Below are positions 13,985-27,409 of a stretch of 64,000 nt of DNA, piece after piece. This DNA is from Archivesica marissinica (taxonomy: Eukaryota; Mollusca; Bivalvia; Venerida; Vesicomyidae), in NCBI GenBank assembly GCA_014843695.1, contig CM026391.1, positions 41,888,598 through 41,952,597 on the forward strand. The letters are read 5' to 3'. The stretch's first letter is position 1. Every line of letters starts with the position of its first letter. The translations under genes were made by a program, and so were the position numbers. A model generated the notes under the pieces. The model saw only the letters and a program-made list of their open reading frames with translations, was not told the DNA's origin and did not search any database.

Positions 13985-14760
13985 CTTCTTCCATCCACAT
14001 TGTATCTCCTCCCTTCCATCCACATTATATCTCCTCCCTTCCATCCACATTGTACCTCCTCACTTCCATCCACATTGTACCTCCTCACTTCCATCCACAT
14101 TGTACCTCCTCTCTTCCATCCACATTGTATATCTTCCCTTCCATCCATATAGTACCTCCTCCCTTCCATCCACATTGTATCTCCTCACTTCCATCCACAT
14201 TGTACCTCCTCCTTCCATCCACATTGTATATCTTCCCTTCCGTCCACATTGTACCTCCTCCCTTCCATCCACATTGTACCTCCTCCATTCCATCCACATT
14301 GTATCTCCTCACTTCCATCCACATTGTATCTCCTCACTTCCATACACAGTGTACATTCTCCCTTCCATCCAAATTGTACCTCCTCCCTTCCATCCACATT
14401 GTATATCTTCCCTTCCGTCCACATTGTACCTCCTCCCTTCGATCCACAGTATACCTCCTCCCTTCCATCCACATTGTATATCCTCACTTCCATCCACATT
14501 GTATCTCCTCCCTTCCATCCGCATTGTTACTCCTCCCTTCCATCCACATTGTACTTTCTCCCTTCCATCCACATTGTACTTTCTCCCTTCCATCCACATT
14601 GTACCTCCTCCCGTCCATCCACATTGTACCTCCTCACTTCCATCCACATTGTACCTCCTCCCTTCCATCCACATTGTACCTCCTCCCTTCCATCCACATT
14701 GTACCTCTTCCCGTCCATCCACATTGTACCTCCTCACTTCCATCCACATTGTATAATTTC
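13985..14760 (-). repeat. higher-order block C, copy 1
   Basis: About 0.78 kb repeated at 22610-23390 with an offset of 8,624-8,630 bp. Its left part (about 13985-14340) also matches 18420-18777 at +4,437 bp. Landmarks are TACCTTCTTCCATCC, ATATAGTACC and ACACAGTGTACATTC. Confidence 0.8.
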
Positions 14761-14922
14761 CCTTTCATCCACATTGTACATTCTCCCTTCCATCCACATT
14801 GTACCTCCTCCCTTCCATCCACATTGTATATCTTCCCTTCCGTCCACATTGTACCTCCTCCCTTCCATCCACATTGTACCTCCTCCCTTCCATCCACATT
14901 GTACCTCCTCCCTTCCATCCAC

Positions 14923-15930
14923 ATTGTACCTCCTCACTTCCATCCACATTGTATATCTTCCCTTCCATCCATATAGTACCTCCTCCCTTCCATCCACATT
15001 GTATCTCCTCACTTCCATCCACATTGTACCTCCTCCTTCCATCCACATTGTATATCTTCCCTTCCGTCCACATTGTACCTCCTCCCTTCCATCCACATTG
15101 TACCTCCTCCATTCCATCCACATTGTATCTCCTCACTTCCATCCACATTGTATCTCCTCACTTCCATTCACATTGTACCTCCTCCCTTCCATCCACATTG
15201 TACCTCCTCCCTTCCATACACAGTGTACCGTCTCCCTTCCATCCAAATTGTACCTCCTCCCTTCCATCCACATTGTATATCTTCCCTTCCGTCCACATTG
15301 TACCTCCTCCCTTCGATCCACAGTATACCTCCTCCCTTCCATCCACATTGTATATCCTCACTTCCATCCACATTGTATCTCCTCCCTTCCATCCGCATTG
15401 TTACTCCTCCCTTCCATCCACATTGTACTTTCTCCCTTCCATCCACATTGTACCTTCTCCCTTCCATCCACATTGTACCTCCTCCCGTCCATCCACATTG
15501 TACCTCCTCACTTCCATCCACATTGTACCTCCTCCATTCCATCCACATTGTACCTCCTCCCTTCCATCCACATTGTTTATCTTCCCTTCCGTCCACATTG
15601 TACCTCCTCCCTTCCATCCACATTGTACCTCTTCCCTTCCATCCACATTGTACCTCCTCACTTCCATCCACATTGTATAATTTCCCTTTCATCCACATTG
15701 TACATTCTCCCTTCCATCCACATTGTACCCCCTCCCTTCCATCCACATTGTATATCTTCCCTTCCGTCCACATTGTACCTCCTCCCTTCCATCCACATTG
15801 TACCTCCTCCCTTCCATCCACATTGTACCTCCTCACATCCATCCACATTGTACCTCCTCCCTTCCATCCACATTGTACCTCCTCCCTTCCATACACATTG
15901 TACTTCTCCCTTCCATCCACATTGTACATC
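14923..15930 (-). repeat. higher-order block B, copy 2
   Basis: Matches 11490-12500 unit for unit at +3,433 bp. A few single-base losses appear near its right end, for example TGTACTTCTCCC near 15900. Confidence 0.85.
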
Positions 15931-17004
15931 TCCCTTCCATCCACATTGTACCTCCTCCCTTCCATCCACATTGTACTTTCTCCCTTCCATCCACATTGTA
16001 CCTCCTCCCTTCCATCCACATTGTACCTCCTCCCTTCCATCCACATTGTACCTCCTCCCTTCCATCCACATTGTACCTCCTCCCTTCCATCCACATTGTA
16101 TATCTTCCCTCCTCCATTGTATTCCCTTCCATCCACATTGTACCTCCTTCCGTCCACATTGTATCTCCTCCCTTCCATCCACATTGTACCTCCTTCCATC
16201 CACATTGTATCTCCTCACTTCCATCCACATTGTATCTCCTCACTTCCATCCACATTGTTTCTCCTCACTTCCATCCACATTGTGTATCTTCCCTTCCGTC
16301 CACATTGTACCTCCTCCCTTCCATCCACATTGTACCTTCTCCCTTCCATCCACATTGTACCTCCTCCCGTCCATCCACATTGTACCTCCTCACTTCCATC
16401 CACATTGTACCTCCTCCCTTCCATCCACATTGTACCTCCTCACATCCATCCACATTGTACCTCCTCCTTCAATCCACATTGTATATCTTCCCTTCCGTCC
16501 ACATTGTACCTCCTCCCTTCCATCCACATTGTACCTCCTCCATTCCATCCACATTGTATCCCCTCACTTCCATCCACATTGTATCTCCTCACTTCCATTC
16601 ACATTGTACCTCCTTCCTTCCATCCAAATTGTACCTCCTCCCTTCTATCCACATTGTATATCTTCCCTTCCGTCCACATTGTACCTCCTCCCTTCGATCC
16701 ACATTGTACCTCCTCCCATCCATCCACATTGTACCTCCTCCCTTCCATCCACATTGTACCTCCTCCCTTCCATACACATTGTACCTTCTCCCTTCCATCC
16801 ACATTGTACCTTCTCCCTTCCATCCACATTGTACCTCCTCCCGTCCATCCACATTGTACCTCCTCACATCCATCCACATTGTACCTCCTCCCTTCCATCC
16901 ACATTGTACCTCCTCCCTTCCATCCACATTGTACCTCCTCCCTTCCATCCACATTGTATATCATCCCTTCCGTCCACATTGTACCTCCTCCCTTCCATCC
17001 ACAT

Positions 17005-18779
17005 TGTATATCTTCCTTTCCATCCACATTGTATATCTTCCCTTCCGTCCACATTGTACCTCCTCCCATCCACATTGTTTCTCCTCACTTCCATCCACAT
17101 TGTATCTCCTCACTTCCATCCACATTGTTTCTCCTCGCTTCCATCCACATTGTGTATCTTCCCTTCCGTCCGCATTGTACCTCCTCCCTTCCATTCACAT
17201 TGTACTTTCTCCCTTCCATCCACATTGTACCTTCTCCCTTCCATCCACATTGTACCTCCTCCCGTCCATCCACATTGTACCTCCTCACTTCCATCCACAT
17301 TGTACCTCCTCCCTTCCATCCACATTGTACCTCCTCACATCCATCCACATTGTACCTCCTTCCATCCACATTGTATCTCCTCCCTTCCATCCACATTATA
17401 TCTCCTCCCTTCCATCCACATTGTACCTCCTCACTTCCATCCACAGTGTACCTCCTCACTTCCATCCACATTGTATATCTTCCCTTCCATCCATATAGTA
17501 CCTCCTCCCTTCCATCCACATTGTATCTCCTCACTTCCATCCACATTGTACCTCCTCCTTCCATCCACATTGTATCTCCTCACTTCCATTCACATTGTAC
17601 CTCCTCACTTCCATCCACATTGTACCTCCTCCCTTCCATACACAGTGTACCGTCTCCCTTCCATCCAAATTGTACCTCCTCCCTTCCATCCACATTGTAT
17701 ATCTTCCCTTCCGTCCACATTGTACCTCCTCCCTTCGATCTACAGTATACCTCCTCCCTTCCATCCACATTGTATATCCTCACTTCCATCCACATTGTAC
17801 CTCCTCCCTTCCATCCGCATTATTACTCCTCCCTTCCATCCACATTGTACTTTCTCCCTTCCATCCACATTGTACCTTCTCCCTTCCATCCATATAGTAC
17901 CTCCTCCCTTCCATCCACATTGTATCTCCTCACTTCCATCCACATTGTAGCTCCTCCCTTCCATCCACATTATATCTCCTCCCGTCCATCCACATTGTAC
18001 CTCCTCACTTCCATCCACATTGTACCTCCTCCCTTCCATCCACATTGTACCTCCTCCCTTCCATCCACATTGTACCTCCTCCCTTCCATCCACATTGTAT
18101 ATCTTCCATTCCATCCACATTGTATATCTTCCCTTCCGTCCACATTGTACCTCCTCCCTTCCATCCACATTGTACCTCCTTCCATCCACATTGTATCTCC
18201 TCACTTCCATCCACATTGTATCTCCTCACTTCCATCCACATTGTTTCTCCTCACTTCCATCCACATTGTGTATCTTCCCTTCCGTCCGCATTGTACCTCC
18301 TCCCTTCCATTCACATTGTACTTTCTCCCTTCCATCCACATTGTACCTTCTCCCTTCCATCCACATTGTACCTCCTCCCTTCCATCCACATTGTACCTCC
18401 TCACATCCATCCACATTGTACCTTCTTCCATCCACATTGTATCTCCTCCCTTCCATCCACATTATATCTCCTCCCTTCCATCCACATTGTACCTCCTCAC
18501 TTCCATCCACATTGTACCTCCTCACTTCCATCCACATTGTACCTCCTCTCTTCCATCCACATTGTATATCTTCCCTTCCATCCATATAGTACCTCCTCCC
18601 TTCCATCCACATTGTATCTCCTCACTTCCATCCACATTGTACCTCCTCCTTCCATCCACATTGTATATCTTCCCTTCCGTCCACATTGTACCTCCTCCCT
18701 TCCATCCACATTGTACCTCCTCCATTCCATCCACATTGTATCTCCTCACTTCCATCCACATTGTATCTCCTCACTTCCA
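17005..18779 (-). repeat. higher-order block A, copy 2
   Basis: Second copy of the 9180-10950 unit succession. Copy 1 has a damaged stretch (CCACTTATCTCTCCC near 10141) where this copy reads as normal units. Parts of the same succession reappear near 21175-21540 and 24430-24790, so the block is a recurring higher-order element and not a single pair. Confidence 0.85.
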
Positions 18780-19416
18780 TCACATGTACTCTCCTTCCAT
18801 CCACATTGTATCTCCTCACTTCCATCCACATTTTATCTCCTCACTTCCATCACACAGTGTACCTTCTCCCTTCCATCCAAATTGTACCTCCTCCCTTCCA
18901 TCCACATTGTATATCTTCCCTTCCGTCCACATTGTACCTCCTCCCTTCGATCCACAGTATACCTCCTCCCTTCCATCCACATTGTATATCCTCACTTCCA
19001 TCCACATTGTATCTCCTCCCTTCCATCCGCATTGTTACTCCTCCCTTCCATCCACATTGTACTTTCTCCCTTCCATCCACATTGTACTTTCTCCCTTCCA
19101 TCCACATTGTACCTCCTCCCGTCCATCCACATTGTACCTCCTCACTTCCATCCACATTGTACCTCCTCCATTCCATCCACATTGTACCTCCTCCCTTCCA
19201 TCCACATTGTACCTCTTCCCTTCCATCCACATTGTACCTCCTCACTTCCATCCACATTGTATAATTTCCCTTCCATCCACATTGTACATTCTCCCTTCCA
19301 TCCACATTGTACCTCCTCCCTTCCATCCACATTGTATATCTTCCCTTCCGTCCACATTGTACCTCCTCCCTTCCATCCACATTGTACCTCCTCCCTTCCA
19401 TCCACATTGTATCTCC

Positions 19417-20220
19417 TCACTTCCATCCACATTGTATCTCCTCCCTTCCATCCACATTGTACCTCCTCCCTTCCATCCACATTGTACCTCCTCCCTTCCA
19501 TACACAGTGTACCTCCCTTCCATCCAAATTGTACCTCCTCCCTTCCATCCACATTGTATATCTTCCCTTCCGTCCACATTGTACCTCCTCCCTTCGATCC
19601 ACAGTATACCTCCTCCCTTCCATCCACATTGTATATCCTCACTTCCATCCACATTGTATCTCCTCCCTTCCATCCGCATTGTTACTCCTCCCTTCCATCC
19701 ACATTGTACTTTCTCCCTTCCATCCACATTGTACCTTCTCCCTTCCATCCACATTGTACCTCCTCCCGTCCATCCACATTGTACCTCCTCACTTCCATCC
19801 ACATTGTACCTCCTCCCTTCCATCCACATTGTACCTCCTCCCTTCCATCCACATTGTTTATCTTCCCTTCCGTCCACATTGTACCTCCTCCCTTCCATCC
19901 ACATTGTACCTCTTCCCGTCCATCCACATTGTACCTCCTCACTTCCATCCACATTGTATAATTTCCCTTTCATCCACATTGTACATTCTCCCTTCCATCC
20001 ACATTGTACCCCCTCCCTTCCATCCACATTGTATATCTTCCATTCCGTCCACATTGTACCTCCTCCCTTCCATCCACATTGTACCTCCTCCCTTCCATCC
20101 ACATTGTACCTCCTCACATCCATCCACATTGTACCTCCTCCCTTCCATCCACATTGTACCTCCTCCCTTCCATACACATTGTACTTTCTCCCTTCCATCC
20201 ACATTGTACATTCTCCCTTC
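19417..20220 (-). repeat. higher-order block B, copy 3
   Basis: Third copy of the block at 11490 and 14923. One unit near 19510 is 3 bp shorter (GTGTACCTCCC instead of the GTACCGTCTCCC form), which shifts the offset slightly. Confidence 0.8.
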
Positions 20221-22609
20221 CATCCACATTGTACCTCCTCCCGTCCATCCACATTGTACCTCCTCACTTCCATCCACATTGTACCTCCTCCCTTCCATCC
20301 ACATTGTACCACCTCCCTTCCATCCACATTGTATACTTCCCTTCCGTCCACATTGTACATCTCCCTTCCATCCACATTGTACCTCCTTCCATCCACATTG
20401 TATCTCCTCACTTCCATCCACATTGTTTCTCCTCACTTCCATCCACATTGTGTATCTTCCCTTCCGTCCGCATTGTACCTCCTCCCTTCCATTCACATTG
20501 TACTTTCTCCCTTCCATCCACATTGTACCTTCTCCCTTCCATCCACATTGTACCTCCTCCCGTCCATCCACATTGTACCTCCTCACTTCCATCCACATTG
20601 TACCTCCTCCCTTCCATCCACATTGTACCTCCTCACATCCATCCACATTGTACCTCCTCTTCAATCCACATTGTATATCTTCCATTCCGTCCACATTGTA
20701 CCTCCTCCCTTCCATCCACATTGTACCTCCTCCATTCCATCCACATTGTATCCCCTCACTTCCATCCACATTGTATCTCCTCACTTCCATTCACATTGTA
20801 CCTCCTTCCTTCCATCCAAATTGTACCTCCTCCCTTCTATCCACATTGTATATCTTCCCTTCCGTCCACATTGTACCTCCTCCCTTCGATCCACATTGTA
20901 CCTCCTCCCATCCATCCACATTGTACCTCCTCCCTTCCATCCACATTGTACCTCCTCCCTTCCATACACATTGTACCTTCTCCCTTCCATCCACATTGTA
21001 CCTTCTCCCTTCCATCCACATTGTACCTCCTCCCGTCCATCCACATTGTACCTCCTCCCTTCCATCCACATTGTACCTTCTCCCTTCCATCCACATTGTA
21101 CCTCCTCCCTTCCATCCACATTGTATATCATCCCTTCCGTCCACATTGTACCTCCTCCCTTCCATCCACATTGTATATCTTCCTTTCCATCCACATTGTA
21201 TATCTTCCCTTCCGTCCACATTGTACCTCCTCCCATCCACATTGTTTCTCCTCACTTCCATCCACATTGTATCTCCTCACTTCCATCCACATTGTTTCTC
21301 CTCGCTTCCATCCACATTGTGTATCTTCCCTTCCGTCCGCATTGTACCTCCTCCCTTCCATTCACATTGTACTTTCTCCCTTCCATCCACATTGTACCTT
21401 CTCCCTTCCATCCACATTGTACCTCCTCCCGTCCATCCACATTGTACCTCCTCACTTCCATCCACATTGTACCTCCTCCCTTCCATCCACATTGTACCTC
21501 CTCACATCCATCCACATTGTACCTCCTTCCATCCACATTGTATCTCCTCCCTTCCATCCACATTGTATCTCCTCCCTTCCATCCACATTGTACCTCCTCA
21601 CTTCCATCCACATGTACCTCCTCACTTCATCCACATTGTATATCTCCCTTCCATCCAATAGTACTCCTCCCTTCCATCCACATTGTACCTCCTCCCTTCC
21701 ATCCACATTGTATCTCCTCACTTCCATCCACATTGTATCTCCTCACTTCCATCCACATTGTACCTCCTCCTTCCATCCACATTGTACCTCCTCCCTTCCA
21801 TACACAGTGTACCGTCTCCCTTCCATCCAAATTGTACCTCCTCCCTTCCATCCACATTGTATATCTTCCCTTCCGTCCACATTGTACCTCCTCCCTTCGA
21901 TCCACAGTATACCTCCTCCCTTCCATCCACATTGTATATCCTCACTTCCATCCACATTGTACCTCCTCCCTTCCATCCACATTGTTACTCCTCCCTTCCA
22001 TCCACATTGTACTTTCTCCCTTCCATCCACATTGTACCTTCTCCCTTCCATCCACATTGTACCTCCTCCCTTCCATCCACATTGTATCTCCTCACTTCCA
22101 TCCACATTGTACCTCCTCCCGTCCATCCACATTGTACCTCCTCACTTCCATCCACATTGTACCTCCTCCCTTCCATCCACATTGTACCTCCTCCCTTCCA
22201 TCCACATTGTACCTCCTCCCTTCCATCCACATTGTATATCTTCCATTCCATCCACATTGTATATCTTCCCTTCCGTCCACATTGTACCTCCTCCCTTCCA
22301 TCCACATTGTACCTCCTTCCATCCACATTGTATCTCCTCACTTCCATCCACATTGTATCTCCTCATTTCCATCCACATTGTTTCTCCTCACTTCCATCCA
22401 CATTGCGTATCTTCCCTTCCGTCCGCATTGTACCTCCTCCCTTCCATTCACATTGTACTTTCTCCCTTCCATCCACATTGTACCTTCTCCCTTCCATCCA
22501 CATTGTACCTCCTCCCGTCCATCCACATTGTACCTCCTCACTTCCATCCACATTGTACCTCCTCCCTTCCATCCACATTGTACCTCCTCACATCCATCCA
22601 CATTGTACC

Positions 22610-23390
22610 TTCTTCCATCCACATTGTATCTCCTCCCTTCCATCCACATTATATCTCCTCCCTTCCATCCACATTGTACCTCCTCACTTCCATTCACATT
22701 GTACCTCCTCACTTCTATCCACATTGTACCTCCTCTCTTCCATCCACATTGTATATCTTCCCTTCCATCCATATAGTACCTCCTCCCTTCCATCCACATT
22801 GTATCTCCTCACTTCCATCCACATTGTACCTCCTCCTTCCATCCACACTGTATATCTTCCCTTCCGTCCACATTGTACCTCCTCCCTTCAATCCACATTG
22901 TACCTCCTCCATTCCATCCACATTGTATCTCCTCACTTCCATCCACATTTTATCTCCTCACTTCCATACACAGTGTACATTCTCCCTTCCATCCAAATTG
23001 TACCTCCTCCCTTCCATCCACATTGTATATCTTCCCTTCCGTCCACATTGTACCTCCTCCCTTCGATCCACAGTATACCTCCTCCCTTCCATCCACATTG
23101 TATATCCTCACTTCCATCCACATTGTATCTCCTCCCTTCCATCCGCATTGTTACTCCTCCCTTCCATCCACATTGTACTTTCTCCCTTCCATCCACATTG
23201 TACTTTCTCCCTTCCATCCACATTGTACCTCCTCCCGTCCATCCACATTGTACCTCCTCACTTCCATCCACATTGTACCTCCTCCATTCCATCCACATTG
23301 TACCTCCTCCCTTCCATCCACATTGTACCTCTTCCGGTCCATCCACTTTGTACCTCCTCACTTCCATCCACATTGTATAATTTCCCTTTC
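22610..23390 (-). repeat. higher-order block C, copy 2
   Basis: Second copy of 13985-14760. It differs by scattered substitutions such as ATTTTATCTCC near 22950, CCACACTGTATATC near 22845 and CCGGTCC near 23337. Confidence 0.8.
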
Positions 23391-25705
23391 ATCCACATTG
23401 TACATTCTCCCTTCCATCCACATTGTACCACCTCCCTTCCATCCACATTGTATATCTTCCCTTCCGTCCACATTGTACCTCCTCCCTTCCATCCACATTG
23501 TACCTCCTCCCTTCCATCCACATTGTAACTCCTCACATCCATCCACATTGTACCTCCTCCCTTCCATACACATTGTACCTTCTCCCTTCCATCCACATTG
23601 TACATTCTCCCTTCCATCCACATTGTACCTCCTCCCGTCCATCCACATTGTACCTCCTCACTTCCATCCACATTGTACCTCCTCCCTTCCATCCACATTG
23701 TACCTCCTCCCTTCCATCCACATTGTATATCTTCCCTTCCGTCCACATTGTACATTTCCCTTCCATCCACATTGTACCTCCTTCCATCCACATTGTATCT
23801 CCTCACTTCCATCCACATTGTATCTCCTCACTTCCATCCACATTGTACCTCCTCCTTCCATCCACATTGTATATCTTCCCTTCCGTCCACATTGTACCTC
23901 CTCCCTTCCATCCACATTGTACCTCCTCCATTCCATCCACATTGTATCTCCTCACTTCCATCCACATTGTATCTCCTCACTTCCATTCACATTGTACCTC
24001 CTCCCTTCCATCCAAATTGTACCTCCTCCCTTCTATCCACATTGTATATCTTCCCTTCCGTCCACATTGTACCTCCTCCCTTCGATCCACATTGTATCTC
24101 CTCCCATCCATCCACATTGTACCTCCTCCCTTCCATCCACATTGTACCTCCTCCCTTCCATACACATTGTACCTTCTCCCTTCCATCCACATTGTACATT
24201 CTCCCTTCCATCCACATTGTACCTCCTCCCGTCCATCCACATTGTACCTCCTCACATCCATCCACATTGTACCTCCTCCCTTCCATCCACATTGTACCTC
24301 CTCCCTTCCATCCACATTGTACCTCCTCCCTTCCATCCACATTGTATATCATACCTTCCGTCCACATTGTACCTCCTCCCTTCCATCCACATTGTACCTC
24401 CTCCCTTCCATCCACATTGTATATCTTCCATTCCATCCACATTGTATATCTTCCCTTCCGTCCACATTGTACCTCCTCCCATCCACATTGTTTCTCCTCA
24501 CTTCCATCCACATTGTATCTCCTCACTTCCATCCACATTGTTTCTCCTCGCTTCCATCCACATTGTGTATCTTCCCTTCCGTCCGCATTGTACCTCCTCC
24601 CTTCCATTCACATTGTACTTTCTCCCTTCCATCCACATTGTACCTTCTCCCTTCCATCCACATTGTACCTCCTCCCGTCCATCCACATTGTACCTCCTCA
24701 CTTCCATCCACATTGTACCTCCTCCCTTCCATCCACATTGTACCTCCTCACATCCATCCACATTGTACCTCCTTCCATCCACATTGTATCTCCTCCCTTC
24801 CATCCACATTATATCTCCTCCCTTCCATCCACATTGTACCTCCTCACTTCCATCCACATTGTACCTCCTCAATTCCATCCACATTGTATCTCCTCCCTTC
24901 CATCCACATTATATCTCCTCCCTTCCATCCACATTGTATCCTCCCTTCCATCCACATTGTACCTCCTCACTTCCATCCACAGATTGTACCTCCTCCCTTC
25001 CATCCACATTGTACCTCCTCACATCCATCCACATTGTACCTCCTCCTTCAATCCACATTGTATATCTTTCCTTCCGTCCACATTGTACCTCCTCCCTTCC
25101 ATCCACATTGTACCTCCTCCATTCCATCCACATTGTATCCCCTCACTTCCATCCACATTGTATCTCCTCACTTCCATTCACATTGTACCTCCTTCCTTCC
25201 ATCCAAATTGTAACTCCTCCCTTCGATCCACATTGTATCTACTCCCCATCCATCCACATTGTACCTCCTCCCTCCATCCACATTGTACCTCACTCCCTTC
25301 CATACACATTGTACCTTCTCCCTTCCATCCACATTGTACCTTCTCCCTTCCATCCACATTGTACCTCCTCCCGTCCATCCACATTCTACCTCCTCACATC
25401 CATCCACACTGTACCTCCTCCCTTCCATCCACATTGTACCTCCTCCCTTCCATCCACATTGTACCTCCTCCCTTCCATCCACATTGTATATCATACCTTC
25501 CGTCCACATTGTACCTCCTCCCTTCCATCCACATTGTACCTCCTCCCTTCCATCCACATTGTATATCTTCCATTCCATCCACATTGAATATCTTCCCTTC
25601 CGTCCACATTGTACCTCCTCCCATCCACTTTGTTTCTCCTCACTTCCATCCACATTGTATCTCCTCACTTCCATCCACATTGTTTCTCCTCCCTTCCATC
25701 CACAT

Positions 25706-25860
25706 TGTACCCCCACCACAATATCTTCCCTTCCGTCCGCATTGTACCTCCTCCCTTCCATTCACATTGTACCTTCTCCCTTCCATCCACATTGTACCTT
25801 CTCCCTTCCATCCACATTGTACCTCCTCCCGTCCATCCACATTGTACCCCCCCACCCCCC
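25706..25860 (-). other. C-rich interruption of the 25-bp array
   Basis: Two short breaks in the unit pattern flank 100 bp of normal units. At 25710-25722 a CCCCCACCACAA-like string replaces the normal GTACCTCC...CATTG succession. At 25847-25859 there is a run of seven C, an A, then six C. Both are A/C-only, like the interruptions at 40440 (G/T on the top strand there) and 54408. They look like consensus filler, but real simple-sequence insertions cannot be excluded. Confidence 0.6.
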
Positions 25861-26409
25861 TTCCATCCACATTGTATCTCCTCACTTCCATCCACATTGT
25901 TTCTCCTCGCTACCATCCAAATTGTATCTCCTCCCTTCCATCCACATTATATCTCATCCCTTCCATCCACATTGTACCTCCTCACTTCCATTCACATTGT
26001 ACCTCCTCACTTCTATCCACATTGTACCTCCTCTCTTCCATCCACATTGTATATCTTCCCTTCCATCCATATAGTACCTCCTCCCTTCCATCCACATTGT
26101 ATCTCCTCACTTCCATCCACATTGTACCTCCTCCTTCCATCCACACTGTATATCTTCCCTTCCGTCCAAATTGTACCTCCTACCTTCCATCCACATTGTA
26201 TATCTTCACTTCCGTCCACATTGTACCTCCTCCCTTCGATCCACAGTATACCTCCTCCCTTCCATCCACATTGTATATCCTCACTTCCATCCACATTGTA
26301 TCTCCTCCCTTCCATCCGCATTGTTACTCCTCCCTTCCATCCACATTGTACTTTCTCCCTTCCATCCACATTGTACTTTCTCCCTTCCATCCACATTGTA
26401 CCTCCTCCC

Positions 26410-27409
26410 NNNNNNNNNNNNNNNNNNNNNNNNNNNNNNNNNNNNNNNNNNNNNNNNNNNNNNNNNNNNNNNNNNNNNNNNNNNNNNNNNNNNNNNNNNN
26501 NNNNNNNNNNNNNNNNNNNNNNNNNNNNNNNNNNNNNNNNNNNNNNNNNNNNNNNNNNNNNNNNNNNNNNNNNNNNNNNNNNNNNNNNNNNNNNNNNNNN
26601 NNNNNNNNNNNNNNNNNNNNNNNNNNNNNNNNNNNNNNNNNNNNNNNNNNNNNNNNNNNNNNNNNNNNNNNNNNNNNNNNNNNNNNNNNNNNNNNNNNNN
26701 NNNNNNNNNNNNNNNNNNNNNNNNNNNNNNNNNNNNNNNNNNNNNNNNNNNNNNNNNNNNNNNNNNNNNNNNNNNNNNNNNNNNNNNNNNNNNNNNNNNN
26801 NNNNNNNNNNNNNNNNNNNNNNNNNNNNNNNNNNNNNNNNNNNNNNNNNNNNNNNNNNNNNNNNNNNNNNNNNNNNNNNNNNNNNNNNNNNNNNNNNNNN
26901 NNNNNNNNNNNNNNNNNNNNNNNNNNNNNNNNNNNNNNNNNNNNNNNNNNNNNNNNNNNNNNNNNNNNNNNNNNNNNNNNNNNNNNNNNNNNNNNNNNNN
27001 NNNNNNNNNNNNNNNNNNNNNNNNNNNNNNNNNNNNNNNNNNNNNNNNNNNNNNNNNNNNNNNNNNNNNNNNNNNNNNNNNNNNNNNNNNNNNNNNNNNN
27101 NNNNNNNNNNNNNNNNNNNNNNNNNNNNNNNNNNNNNNNNNNNNNNNNNNNNNNNNNNNNNNNNNNNNNNNNNNNNNNNNNNNNNNNNNNNNNNNNNNNN
27201 NNNNNNNNNNNNNNNNNNNNNNNNNNNNNNNNNNNNNNNNNNNNNNNNNNNNNNNNNNNNNNNNNNNNNNNNNNNNNNNNNNNNNNNNNNNNNNNNNNNN
27301 NNNNNNNNNNNNNNNNNNNNNNNNNNNNNNNNNNNNNNNNNNNNNNNNNNNNNNNNNNNNNNNNNNNNNNNNNNNNNNNNNNNNNNNNNNNNNNNNNNNN
27401 NNNNNNNNN
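26410..27409. other. assembly gap, exactly 1,000 N
   Basis: Unsequenced placeholder between blocks 2 and 3. The satellite strand changes back across it. Confidence 0.99.

Larger units (their letters stand above)
7394..26409 (-). repeat. 25-bp minisatellite array, pyrimidine strand on top (block 2)
   Basis: This 19,016-bp block of about 760 units is the same family as blocks 1 and 3, read on the opposite strand: CCTCCCTTCC followed by ATCCACATTGTAC on top. The same variant units are present in reverse complement, including CTTCGATCCACAGTATACC, GTCCACATTG, CATCTTCCC-type and CGCATTG forms, so it is homologous at the cassette level and not just in unit sequence. The strand is uniform throughout. 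Because the strand changes coincide exactly with the flanking N gaps, the block may simply have been placed backwards in the scaffold. No gene is present. The long open frames on the top strand arise from the stop-free unit. Confidence 0.99.

Noticed and set aside
15073..22776. A 2,567-codon open frame on the plus strand of block 2
   Set aside because: It is the same artefact on the pyrimidine strand of the same satellite in opposite orientation. It overlaps equally long frames in the other two phases.
7394..26409. PRDM9 recombination-hotspot motif (CCTCCCTNNCCAC) in the pyrimidine strand
   Set aside because: CCTCCCTTCCATC matches the first seven bases but fails at two positions of the last four. 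The motif is human-allele-specific, so it means little in an unidentified genome.
7394..26409. A giant palindrome or inverted-repeat structure (blocks 1-2 and 2-3)
   Set aside because: Both arm junctions lie in 1,000-N gaps and no spanning sequence exists. Contig misorientation explains it more simply. It is kept as a finding about the assembly, not as a biological feature.
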